This document shows positions 26,201 through 33,083 of a stretch of DNA of 64,000 nt, one piece after another (position 1 is the stretch's first letter; each line of letters starts with the position of its first letter). The DNA lies in the NCBI GenBank assembly GCA_021298435.1, contig JAJTFJ010000010.1, positions 33,036 to 97,035 of the forward strand. The letters run 5' to 3'. Both the position numbers and the translations under genes were made by a program. The DNA comes from Ilumatobacteraceae bacterium (GTDB lineage Bacteria > Actinomycetota > Acidimicrobiia > Acidimicrobiales > Ilumatobacteraceae). Under the pieces are notes generated by a model. That model was not told the DNA's origin. It searched no databases and worked only from the letters and a program-made list of their open reading frames with translations.

Positions 26201-26755
26201 TTCGGTCGACTCGAGACGACGCTCAGCCTTTTCTTTGCGTTTGCGATATTTCAGAATTCCAGCGGCCTCTTCAATGATCGCGCGACGATCTTCAGCACGA
26301 GCAGTTAACACCGCATCGATCTGACCCTGGCTGATGATGACGTGCTGTTGGCGCCCCACACCAGCATCGGACAACAGTTCTTGCACATCGAGCAATCGAC
26401 ACTCGACACCATTGATCGCGTATTCACTGTCGCCATTACGGAAGAGCGTGCGAGACACGGTGATCTCTGTGAAGTCGAGGGGCAGAATGCCAGCGGAGTT
26501 GTCAAGAGTCAACATGACTTCGGCGCGACCAAGCGGAGAGCGCTTTGCCGTGCCATTAAAGATGACGTCTTCCATCTTTTGGCTTCGCACAGAAGAAGGG
26601 GCTTGTGCGCCAAGCACCCAAGCAATGGCGTCAACAACGTTGGACTTACCCGAACCGTTTGGACCGACGACAACAGTGACGCCTGGTTCCATTTCCATCA
26701 CGGTGGAATCAGCGAAGGACTTAAAGCCTTTGAGGGTCAGAGATTTCAGAAACAC
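23273..26755 (-). CDS. smc: Chromosome segregation ATPase SMC
   Basis: A 1160-residue SMC. Walker A is VVGPNGSGKSNVVDAI near residue 30. Long coiled coils flank a hinge (about 490-650, GVVGALVDLLDIDQGWDAAV onward). The C-terminal head has the signature LSGGERSLTALA and Walker B YVMDEVEAALDD. It organises and segregates the chromosome with ScpA/ScpB, which are not in the window. Confidence 0.97.
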   Translation of the reverse strand: MFLKSLTLKGFKSFADSTVMEMEPGVTVVVGPNGSGKSNVVDAIAWVLGAQAPSSVRSQKMEDVIFNGTAKRSPLGRAEVMLTLDNSAGILPLDFTEITVSRTLFRNGDSEYAINGVECRLLDVQELLSDAGVGRQQHVIISQGQIDAVLTARAEDRRAIIEEAAGILKYRKRKEKAERRLESTEANLLRVQDLIREVRRQLRPLERQAEAAKRYEEVVGELRALRLYLSGREVAGLREKLGQLETEKAGSDSAERDLRELMSKLEVDVRTAEEELTARGASGLNDELMKVEQLRERARGLVAVIAERRRSMERDQGQFIAEDVVAALEADAAEMREDLAEVERGLTIAMGESDSLQVEEDAFERERNEQGLFHTVQGNEASTAAAEVRGELRTLRNTVEQGAGEIQKLQARIEQIENRDNAFVGTIDGLQAELTQAESAVGILRSELATAEQERDVAENAGDVAQQGRATAERRAARASARLEALEAAMASTRARTGAEHLAQIEGVVGALVDLLDIDQGWDAAVKAALGDTLASIVVSDPASARRAIDQLRNVDHNGAVIALGLNRGASGSLPQGVESVRSHVRPANGAPAQLGALLDSLLSSVGCSTDIAGAIDIVEANSSAVVVTRRGDKLAPSGWRLGAADEVGSIEVIEETRTEVATATAELQALDAEVENQRRLLVAARTRINDTQTKLDRQVRAVEAANERLAKTTNDRRSNGAEREMTLGSLDDIRGRVDGYQQRVSELEGLLPALEESEAAEIAAAKAQGEARAAIDSKATHMAMRRKDLEVRLAGLRERDQFLKQRLEETDRRLEVDTAARAEAGVRRQRIEASLLAITRLGDLVDGHRVAAESRLAELYEMRRRQSDEVREITTRLDVARRGRTEAEQQLEALRERGRRVDVEEAETRMRLEAAIELIRRELEVEPEVAEASPMPEVAEGVDHADRARALERDIRLMGPINPLALQEFTELQERHTFLEEQLNDVRNSRRELAQVIAAIDEEIQSVFATAFEDVSKNFTDLFQLLFPGGKGKLALTTPGDMLNTGIEVEATPPGKTFKKLSLLSGGERSLTALAYLFAVFRSRPSPFYVMDEVEAALDDVNLHRFLGLVQEFRRDAQLIIVSHQKRTMEAADCLLGVSMQPGGSSKVVSERASNTAGN

Positions 26756-26801
26756 AGCGAAAACAACAGTAATAGAGACGGCTCGCTACCGCCCCATGGC
26801 G

Positions 26802-27650
26802 TTAGCGCTGACAACGAGGGCAATAAGCCGTGGAACGCCCTGCCACCATGACTCTGCGGATGGAAGTTTTTCCACAGGTCAGGCATCCGAGACCTTCACG
26901 CCCATAGACCCGATGATTCTCTTGAAAGCTGCCGACATTGCCTTCCACGTCGACATATTGCGTATCTTGCAACGTAGAGCCACCAGATTCGATTGCTTCA
27001 GCCAAAATTTCGCGAATCGCGAGGGCTAATTGATCAATTTTTTTTCGGGACAAAGTGTCGACAGTCCGGCTCCACCGCAGGCCCACCCTGTGGAGAACTT
27101 CATCCGCGTAGATATTTCCTACCCCTGCGACCACATGTTGATTCAGCAATAGAGGCTTAATCGCCCCACGCCGCCCCGCCAGTCGCTCCGCCAAAACTCC
27201 CCCATCAAAGCGATCACTGATGGGGTCCGGCCCCAATTTCGCGAGCTCAGGCAACACCTCTGCTTCCAGTCGAGGGTCGTACACCACCACCTCGCCGAAC
27301 GTACGTGGGTCTACAAACCACATCTCTTCATGAATGCCACCGCGAGGAGCTAAGTGCAGAACTACATGAGTATGTGCTGGACGCTGCGTTCCCGTCGGCT
27401 CCACCAACACTCGTCCACTCATTCGAAGATGAATCATGACGGCATCGCCAGAATCAAGATCACACAAAATATATTTTCCGCGGCGACGCGCGGCGATCAT
27501 CGTTGTTCCTGTCAGCCCGTGGACAACTGCTTCTTTCCCCACGCGACGCACCGAGCGCTCTCGGCCAACTTCAACATCAAGAATTTTTCGCCCAACAACA
27601 CGCGACTCAATTCCCCGTCGGACTGTTTCAACTTCTGGCAGTTCAGGCAT
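26802..27650 (-). CDS. mutM: Formamidopyrimidine-DNA glycosylase
   Basis: A 282-residue Fpg that removes 8-oxoguanine. The catalytic Pro2-Glu3 (MPELPEVETVRRG) is intact, the basic loop RRRGKY carries the beta-elimination Lys, and the C-terminal zinc finger CLTCGK...YCPRC is complete. The ATG at 27650 overlaps the rnc stop by 8 nt; the longer frame to 27728 would bury the required N-terminal Pro and is rejected. Confidence 0.96.
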   Translation of the reverse strand: MPELPEVETVRRGIESRVVGRKILDVEVGRERSVRRVGKEAVVHGLTGTTMIAARRRGKYILCDLDSGDAVMIHLRMSGRVLVEPTGTQRPAHTHVVLHLAPRGGIHEEMWFVDPRTFGEVVVYDPRLEAEVLPELAKLGPDPISDRFDGGVLAERLAGRRGAIKPLLLNQHVVAGVGNIYADEVLHRVGLRWSRTVDTLSRKKIDQLALAIREILAEAIESGGSTLQDTQYVDVEGNVGSFQENHRVYGREGLGCLTCGKTSIRRVMVAGRSTAYCPRCQR

Positions 27651-28344
27651 CGTCGGCGAGAGACTCAAATGCGATATGCGCAGCGACTTGCTCGGCAGCC
27701 TTCTTCGTTCGACCCGTGCCTTCGCCAATGTTCTTGCCGTTCACAATCGCATACGCAGTGAACACTCGTTCATGGTCTGGCCCAACGCCTTCGGTGTTGT
27801 ACGCCGGTGCGCCAAGTCCTAAGCGCGCGCATAGCTCTTGCAAGCGAGTCTTTGAATCAAAAGCTTCCAAGTTCGGAATCGCCGATTCAATTGAAGATGC
27901 AAGAAGTCTCTCAACAACAGCAAATGCTTTCTGTGCACCGCCGTCGAGATATACAGCACCAATCAAGGCCTCTAATGCGTCAGCAAGAATTGACGACTTA
28001 TCCCGTCCACCGGCTGCATCTTCGCCCTTACCCAACAAAATGAATTCGCCCAGCCCGATTGTGCGCGCAATGTCCGACAACGCATGCATGTTCACGACGC
28101 TTCGGCGAAGATCAGTCAGTTTCCCTTCGGGCAGATCGGCAAGACGATGAAATGCAATATCTGCAACAGCCCACCCGAGGACAGCATCGCCCAAGAACTC
28201 CAGTCGCTCATTCGAAAACGGTTCATCATTTTCGGCTTGCCAGGAACGATGTACTAACGCTTGGTAGATCAAGTCCGTGTCAGTAAACGAGTGCCCAATC
28301 ACTTCAGCGCACTGCGCCAAACGTGGATCAACTTCGTCGGTCAT
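27643..28344 (-). CDS. rnc: Ribonuclease III
   Basis: A 233-residue enzyme with the RNase III signature NERLEFLGDAVLG, the second metal site DALEALIGAVYLD and a C-terminal double-stranded RNA-binding domain (TRLQELCARLG ... TKKAAEQVAA). It processes rRNA precursors and structured mRNAs. It is 8 nt downstream of acpP. Confidence 0.96.
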   Translation of the reverse strand: MTDEVDPRLAQCAEVIGHSFTDTDLIYQALVHRSWQAENDEPFSNERLEFLGDAVLGWAVADIAFHRLADLPEGKLTDLRRSVVNMHALSDIARTIGLGEFILLGKGEDAAGGRDKSSILADALEALIGAVYLDGGAQKAFAVVERLLASSIESAIPNLEAFDSKTRLQELCARLGLGAPAYNTEGVGPDHERVFTAYAIVNGKNIGEGTGRTKKAAEQVAAHIAFESLADDA

Positions 28345-28352
28345 GAACGAAC

Positions 28353-28616
28353 TCAGCCGTGAGCGCGCACGATGTAATCAACTGCGTCGGCAACGGTGCG
28401 CAACTCAGCCAGATCATCATCATCAAAGGCAAAATCAGGAATGCTCTTCGAGAACTCTTGCTCCAGAGAATCGACGAGCTCAATCAATGCGATCGAGTCA
28501 GCACCGAGGTCATCAGCAAAAGTGTTGCCTTCGGCGATGTTTGCAACTTCCATCTCGAGAATCTCTGCGAGGTGTGTGCGAACAGTGTTGAGAATTGCGT
28601 TGCGATCTGCGGCCAT
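28353..28616 (-). CDS. acpP: Acyl carrier protein
   Basis: An 87-residue acidic ACP with the 4'-phosphopantetheine serine in DDLGADSIALIEL. GGAG lies 6 nt upstream of the ATG. It sits between plsX and rnc, the classic lipid cluster. Confidence 0.95.
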   Translation of the reverse strand: MAADRNAILNTVRTHLAEILEMEVANIAEGNTFADDLGADSIALIELVDSLEQEFSKSIPDFAFDDDDLAELRTVADAVDYIVRAHG

Positions 28617-28636
28617 GTTGAACTCCTGAAAGTGAC

Positions 28637-29611
28637 TCAGGAAGGCAGGCTAGTAGCAATGGCTGCGCGGATTGCTCCCACCATGTCGGCATCCACCATT
28701 TCCTTGGCGACTTTGATGCCATTCACCATCGCCCGTGCACTGCTCGAACCGTGAGAAATGATGCAGACGCCGTCAACTCCCAGAAGAATCGCGCCACCGA
28801 CTGAGTCTGGGTCAAAGGTGTCGTACAGAGGCATCAATGCAGGAAGCAGTTCTTTAGCTGCGTCTTTGTATTCAGGCTGAGCGAAAGCAGTGAACAATTC
28901 GCCGATTACTGTCTTCAAGGCTCCCTCGAGAGTCTTCAGTGCGACATTGCCGGTGAAACCATCCGTCACGACAACATCAACGTCTTGAGTCATGAGGTCA
29001 CGGCCTTCGACATTGCCAATGAAGTTGATATGCGGACACGCCTTGAGAAGGTCGTATGCCTCTTTGCGCAGAGCGTCACCTTTGCCTGGTTCTTCACCAA
29101 TAGAGAGAAGTCCGACTCTCGGGTTTTCAACGCCGTATCGCTTCGTTGAATAGACAGATCCCATGATGGCGAACTGCACGAGCCAGTCGGCCTGCACATC
29201 TGCGTTGGCTCCTGCATCGAGGAGAACAGTGGGAGTGCCGCCAGGGACGGGCACTGGTGTAGCAATTGCGGGGCGTGCAACTCCCGAGATGCGGCCCATG
29301 CGCAACAACGCACTTGCCATAGTGGCGCCGGTGTTACCAGCAGAGATCATGGCGCTGGCTTGGCCGTCGCGTACTGCTTCAGCAGCACGAACGAGAGTGG
29401 AGTCACGCTTCTTGCGCACAGATTGCGCAGGGTCATCGTCCATTTCGATGACTTCTGATGCGTGCATCAGTGGAAGGTCACCAGTTCCTTCGAGACCCTC
29501 AGGACCGACGAGAAGAACTGGAATGCCGAGTTCGGCGGCCTGTAACGCACCAGCGAGAATTTCACTAGGTGCGCGATCGCCGCCCATCGCGTCTACAGCG
29601 ATTGGCAACAT
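28637..29611 (-). CDS. plsX: Phosphate acyltransferase PlsX
   Basis: A 324-residue enzyme making acyl-phosphate from acyl-ACP for phospholipid synthesis. It starts MLPIAVDAMGGDRAPSEI, with AMISAGNTGATM and TDGFTGNVALKTLEG. ATG 29611 is chosen over the longer frame to 29719, which overlaps rpmF. Confidence 0.95.
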   Translation of the reverse strand: MLPIAVDAMGGDRAPSEILAGALQAAELGIPVLLVGPEGLEGTGDLPLMHASEVIEMDDDPAQSVRKKRDSTLVRAAEAVRDGQASAMISAGNTGATMASALLRMGRISGVARPAIATPVPVPGGTPTVLLDAGANADVQADWLVQFAIMGSVYSTKRYGVENPRVGLLSIGEEPGKGDALRKEAYDLLKACPHINFIGNVEGRDLMTQDVDVVVTDGFTGNVALKTLEGALKTVIGELFTAFAQPEYKDAAKELLPALMPLYDTFDPDSVGGAILLGVDGVCIISHGSSSARAMVNGIKVAKEMVDADMVGAIRAAIATSLPS

Positions 29612-29628
29612 GCGGAAAGAACCGTGGC

Positions 29629-29808
29629 TCAGTCGACTGTGACTGCTACGCGGCCCTTGTACCAACCGCAAGTTCCGCACACTGTGTGTGGGATCTTGGC
29701 AGCGGCGCAGCGTGGGCATGTGCTGCGTGAAGGTGCACTGAGGCGCCAGTTAGAGGCGCGACGCATGCGTGTCTTCGACTTCGACTTCTTTTTCTTGGGA
29801 ACGGCCAC
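29629..29808 (-). CDS. rpmF: 50S ribosomal protein L32, zinc-ribbon form
   Basis: A 59-residue protein read from a GTG at 29808: MAVPKKKKSKSKTRMRRA, then CPRC ... CGTCGWYKGR. The four cysteines (CxxC pairs) indicate the zinc-binding C+ form. It lies in the yceD-rpmF-plsX-acpP order, 17 nt before plsX. Confidence 0.95.
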   Translation of the reverse strand: MAVPKKKKSKSKTRMRRASNWRLSAPSRSTCPRCAAAKIPHTVCGTCGWYKGRVAVTVD

Positions 29809-29835
29809 CGTGGTCTCCCTGTGTTAGCGGCAAAA

Positions 29836-29849
29836 CCCTCGTTTGAGGG
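29836..29849 (-). terminator. Short hairpin between yceD and rpmF
   Basis: On the minus strand CCCTC-AAAC-GAGGG is followed by TTTTG. The stem is only 5 bp. It may be a weak terminator or attenuator separating yceD from rpmF-plsX-acpP. Confidence 0.35.
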
Positions 29850-29884
29850 CTCTGACACGATAGCCCCAAAAGAAAGAAAACTCA

Positions 29885-30400
29885 CTAGGAGGGGTCTTTG
29901 AGGGAACCTTTCAAGGTCTCCAAGGCCGCCCAGCGGGGGTCAACCACTGAGTTATCGCACGAACAGGCAGTCTGAGAGAGGTCTTTGCCGCATTGGGGGC
30001 AAAAGCCCGGACAGTCCTCACGGCACAACGGCCCAAGCGGAATAGCCAGTAAAAGGTTCTCTCGCACCATGGGCAAAAGATTGATCTGGTCGTTATTGAT
30101 TGCGTACGCCTCGGAGTCATCAGGGATCTGCTGATACAACTCAGACAGTTCAACCGTCATCCGATCCGACATGGGCGCCAAGCAACGGCGACACTCCCCG
30201 ACCCACGTCGCTGACGTGGTGCCGTTGACGGTGACACCGTTCGAGAGTGCTTCCAAATGCAAGTTGACGTCAATGGGTTCATCTGAAATTCGTGACTCTC
30301 CGAATTCAAGATCAGCCGAAGCAATCGAAAGCACAACACCTTTTGTTGTGCCAGGCCAGCGAAGAAGCTCGACGACATTGACGATGAGCGGAGTTGCCAT
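29885..30400 (-). CDS. yceD: YceD/DUF177 family protein
   Basis: A 171-residue protein with the DUF177 core GECRRCLAPMSDRMTVELSE and a C-terminal cysteine cluster CREDCPGFCPQCGKDL that probably binds zinc. YceD is tied to 23S rRNA/50S assembly and is almost always next to rpmF, as here. Confidence 0.9.
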   Translation of the reverse strand: MATPLIVNVVELLRWPGTTKGVVLSIASADLEFGESRISDEPIDVNLHLEALSNGVTVNGTTSATWVGECRRCLAPMSDRMTVELSELYQQIPDDSEAYAINNDQINLLPMVRENLLLAIPLGPLCREDCPGFCPQCGKDLSQTACSCDNSVVDPRWAALETLKGSLKDPS

Positions 30401-30409
30401 GACGACCGC

Positions 30410-31000
30410 CTACGAAATGTCTTGGTCGAAGAACCCTGCGCGATGCTGCTCTTCAATTGGTTCTTCGGCTTCTGGTGGTGGCTGAGAACCAATGGACAAT
30501 CGATTGCGCCCATTAGCAACTGTCTTCGACAAACGATCGAGAAGAATCTCAAAGCTGCCGAGACGCTGATCAAGGAAGTCTTCGGTTTCATTCTTCAAGC
30601 GACGAGATTCTTCGTCGGCTGTATCAATGACTTGACGAGCACGAGTCTCTGCAGCGCGAACAACTTCCGTTCGTTGCACCATTCGCTCGGCCTGTTGCCG
30701 TGCAGCACCTAAAATCTCATCAGCTTCGCGCTTTGTTTTTTCAAGAAATTCTTGGCGTTCCTTCAACATCCAACGTGCTTGGCGGATTTCTTCGGGCAAA
30801 CGCATGAGCGCATCTTCGAGCAGTTCGATCACTTCATCACGGTCAATGCGTGGGGTGCTCGACAACGGAACACTCGGCGCTGTTGCGATGATGTCGATAG
30901 TGCGACGAAGAAGCACTTCGCTTTCACCAAGACGTGCTTGCACAGGCGTTGGTTGCGGATACGAATTGTCTGTCGTGTCGTCAAAGTCGTCGTAAGACAT
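30410..31000 (-). CDS. DivIVA-like coiled-coil protein
   Basis: A 196-residue protein. A short N-terminal region precedes a long charged coiled coil (about 75-165: LPEEIRQARWMLKERQEFLE, then EADEILGAARQQAERMVQ). Repeated EADEIL/AETRAR-type heptads resemble the C-terminal part of actinobacterial DivIVA/Wag31 and ATPase b-subunits. The DivIVA N-terminal membrane-binding motif is not evident. Its place beside coaD and yceD suggests a cell-envelope or growth role, by inference. Confidence 0.6.
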   Translation of the reverse strand: MSYDDFDDTTDNSYPQPTPVQARLGESEVLLRRTIDIIATAPSVPLSSTPRIDRDEVIELLEDALMRLPEEIRQARWMLKERQEFLEKTKREADEILGAARQQAERMVQRTEVVRAAETRARQVIDTADEESRRLKNETEDFLDQRLGSFEILLDRLSKTVANGRNRLSIGSQPPPEAEEPIEEQHRAGFFDQDIS

Positions 31001-31012
31001 GTTGTTGCTCCG

Positions 31013-31489
31013 TTATTGAAATGCTGCGGCCAATGCCGCAGACACTGGTGCAGGCACCATGGAAGAAATATCGCCGCCATGTTGAGCGATGTCGCGAATA
31101 AAGCGACTGCTCACATGACTCAGACCTGGTTGACATGGCACGTACACCGTGCGCACGCCCGCCACTGAAAAATTCGTATGAGCCATCTGCTGCTCAATCT
31201 CAAAATCCCCAGGCGTACGAAGACCCTTCACGATGCACAACGCATTCACTGACTTGGCCGCATCAACTGCCAGCCCTGCGAATGCTTCAACAGAAACCCC
31301 CGGGATATGAGCAAGAGACTCACGTGCAATACGGACACGTTCTGCCGTGGGCAAGAGACCCGATGGCTTATCGGGGTTGTGCATGACAGCGACCACGACA
31401 TTTCCAAAGAGTTCGGCGGCCTGGGCCACCACGTCGACGTGTCCAAAATGGAGGGGGTCGAAACTGCCGGGATACAGAACGGTGCTCAT
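31013..31489 (-). CDS. coaD: Phosphopantetheine adenylyltransferase
   Basis: A 158-residue nucleotidyltransferase for CoA synthesis. It has GSFDPLHFGH (the T/HxGH site), KGLRTPGDFEIE and VSSRFIRD. ATG 31489 overlaps the rsmD TGA by 4 nt (ATGA). Confidence 0.95.
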   Translation of the reverse strand: MSTVLYPGSFDPLHFGHVDVVAQAAELFGNVVVAVMHNPDKPSGLLPTAERVRIARESLAHIPGVSVEAFAGLAVDAAKSVNALCIVKGLRTPGDFEIEQQMAHTNFSVAGVRTVYVPCQPGLSHVSSRFIRDIAQHGGDISSMVPAPVSAALAAAFQ

Positions 31490-32031
31490 TCGCCCTCCAC
31501 CGTACCGTGTGGCGCTACGGCGGGTTGGAGAAATGAGACATGGGTACGGCCATATTTCTTGGCGCGCAAGGTCTCCCAACCCTCAATCTCTCCGATGGCA
31601 CGGTCAGATTCCAAGACCACAAGGGCTGCATCAGCATCAATGATGAGATCGCGCCACTGGTCAAATCCGTACGGCGGGTCTGCAATGAGAATGTCAATAT
31701 CTGGCTGCCGAGAGGCCACCGAGGTTGCATCCACTGCCAGCACAGTCGTTCGATCAGTCAAACCAAGGGCGGCAATGTTCTTCTTCAGAATCACAAGTGC
31801 GTCGCGGTCTCGCTCAACAAACACGCAGTGTGCAGCGCCACGAGAGAGGGCTTCGATACCCATTGCGCCTGTGCCCGCAAACAAGTCAAGAACTCGCGCA
31901 CCTTCAACAATGTCAAGACTTCCCAGTGCGTTGAAAACAGCTTGTCGCACTTTGTCGGTTGTTGGGCGTGTGGCCTCCGAAATTGGGGCTTCTATCCGCC
32001 TGCCACGAAGGTCACCTGCTACCACTCTCAT
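31486..32031 (-). CDS. rsmD: 16S rRNA (guanine966-N2)-methyltransferase
   Basis: A 181-residue SAM methyltransferase starting MRVVAGDLRGRRI, with VLDLFAGTGAMGIEALSRGA and the catalytic DPPY. The rsmD-coaD order is common in bacteria. ATG 32031 is chosen; the longer frame to 32103 would run into the divergent zinc-ribbon gene. Confidence 0.92.
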   Translation of the reverse strand: MRVVAGDLRGRRIEAPISEATRPTTDKVRQAVFNALGSLDIVEGARVLDLFAGTGAMGIEALSRGAAHCVFVERDRDALVILKKNIAALGLTDRTTVLAVDATSVASRQPDIDILIADPPYGFDQWRDLIIDADAALVVLESDRAIGEIEGWETLRAKKYGRTHVSFLQPAVAPHGTVEGE

Positions 32032-32049
32032 ACAAGGCAGACTACGACC

Positions 32050-32232
32050 GTGATTACACCGAGCGAGTCCATTGTTTGCGTCGACTGCGGCGGACCGTGC
32101 CATTTACTGACGCCTCCTCGCGAAGACGGCCAGTGGATGGTTGACGATGTGGTCAGTTATCGATGCCGTGATTGTCGAGATATTTGGTACATCGAACTCA
32201 CTGAAGACGACACCGACCTTCAGCCCGAATAG
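32050..32232 (+). CDS. Small zinc-ribbon protein with two CxxC pairs
   Basis: A 60-residue protein from a GTG at 32050: CVDCGG ... CRDCRD, a two-knuckle zinc ribbon, then an acidic tail. It is divergent from rsmD and ends 4 nt before the convergent SDR stop. The frame extends far upstream but that part is antisense to rsmD. No family is recognised. Confidence 0.6.
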   Translation: MITPSESIVCVDCGGPCHLLTPPREDGQWMVDDVVSYRCRDCRDIWYIELTEDDTDLQPE

Positions 32233-32236
32233 TTCG

Positions 32237-33043
32237 CTACCCCTTTTTCAGTGGATCAAACCTGATGCCAATGGCAGCCATGTTGGCAATCCGCGTCGGA
32301 AGATGATTCAACCAAAAGTTGATACTGAGCCTTTTGGGGTCACGCACAAATGGTTTGTTCCTTGCAACAGCATTCACTGTTCGGCGCGCGATCTTCACAG
32401 GATCTGCTGTGGGGATGAGATGCAATTTCTGAAAACGATTCACTACGTCTTGTACAGACGACCGACGTTCTTCGATGGCATCCCACATGTCGGTGTTCAC
32501 CGGACCAGGTGACAACACAGTGATATTCACCTTTGTTGCCTTCAATTCGCGACTGAGGCCGTTCACGAAATTGAGGATGCCTGCTTTCGTTGCGCCGTAC
32601 ACACTCATACCCGGGAAGCCTGCAGTGCCTGCAAGCGACGAAACGAATACAAGGTGGCCACTTCCGCGAGCAAGCATGCCCGGCAGAACATGACGCGTGA
32701 GCATTAATGGAACTTCAAGATTGACACGAGACACCGTTCGAATCTCGCGATCATCTTCCACTGCAAACGGAGTAGAAGTTTCAAGCCCTGCGTTATTCAC
32801 CAACACATCAATAGGGCCATGCATGCGTTCGATGTTTTCAATCAAGGTGTCGACAACTGAGTCATCAGTGAGATCTGCAACGACTGCGTTGCCTGCAATC
32901 TCTGCCGCAACCCGATTGAGTGCGTCAACATTTCGCGCAACAACGGTGACCTTTGCTCCACGACGTGCGAACTCGCGCGCCATGTTCTCGCCAATCCCCC
33001 GTGAACCACCGGTGACCACAACGTGCTTTCCACTTAGTTCCAT
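32237..33043 (-). CDS. Short-chain dehydrogenase/reductase
   Basis: A 268-residue classical SDR: NAD(P)-binding TGGSRGIG near the N-terminus, NNAG, catalytic Ser in VFVSSLAG and YxxxK in YGATK. The basic residue after the glycine motif region suggests NADP(H), but this is weak. The substrate cannot be predicted. ATG 33043 is chosen; the frame extends upstream into the recG end. Confidence 0.88.
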   Translation of the reverse strand: MELSGKHVVVTGGSRGIGENMAREFARRGAKVTVVARNVDALNRVAAEIAGNAVVADLTDDSVVDTLIENIERMHGPIDVLVNNAGLETSTPFAVEDDREIRTVSRVNLEVPLMLTRHVLPGMLARGSGHLVFVSSLAGTAGFPGMSVYGATKAGILNFVNGLSRELKATKVNITVLSPGPVNTDMWDAIEERRSSVQDVVNRFQKLHLIPTADPVKIARRTVNAVARNKPFVRDPKRLSINFWLNHLPTRIANMAAIGIRFDPLKKG

Positions 33044-33083
33044 CACAACCCCCTCGTGTTGCTTCCACCGTAGTGCGCCACAT

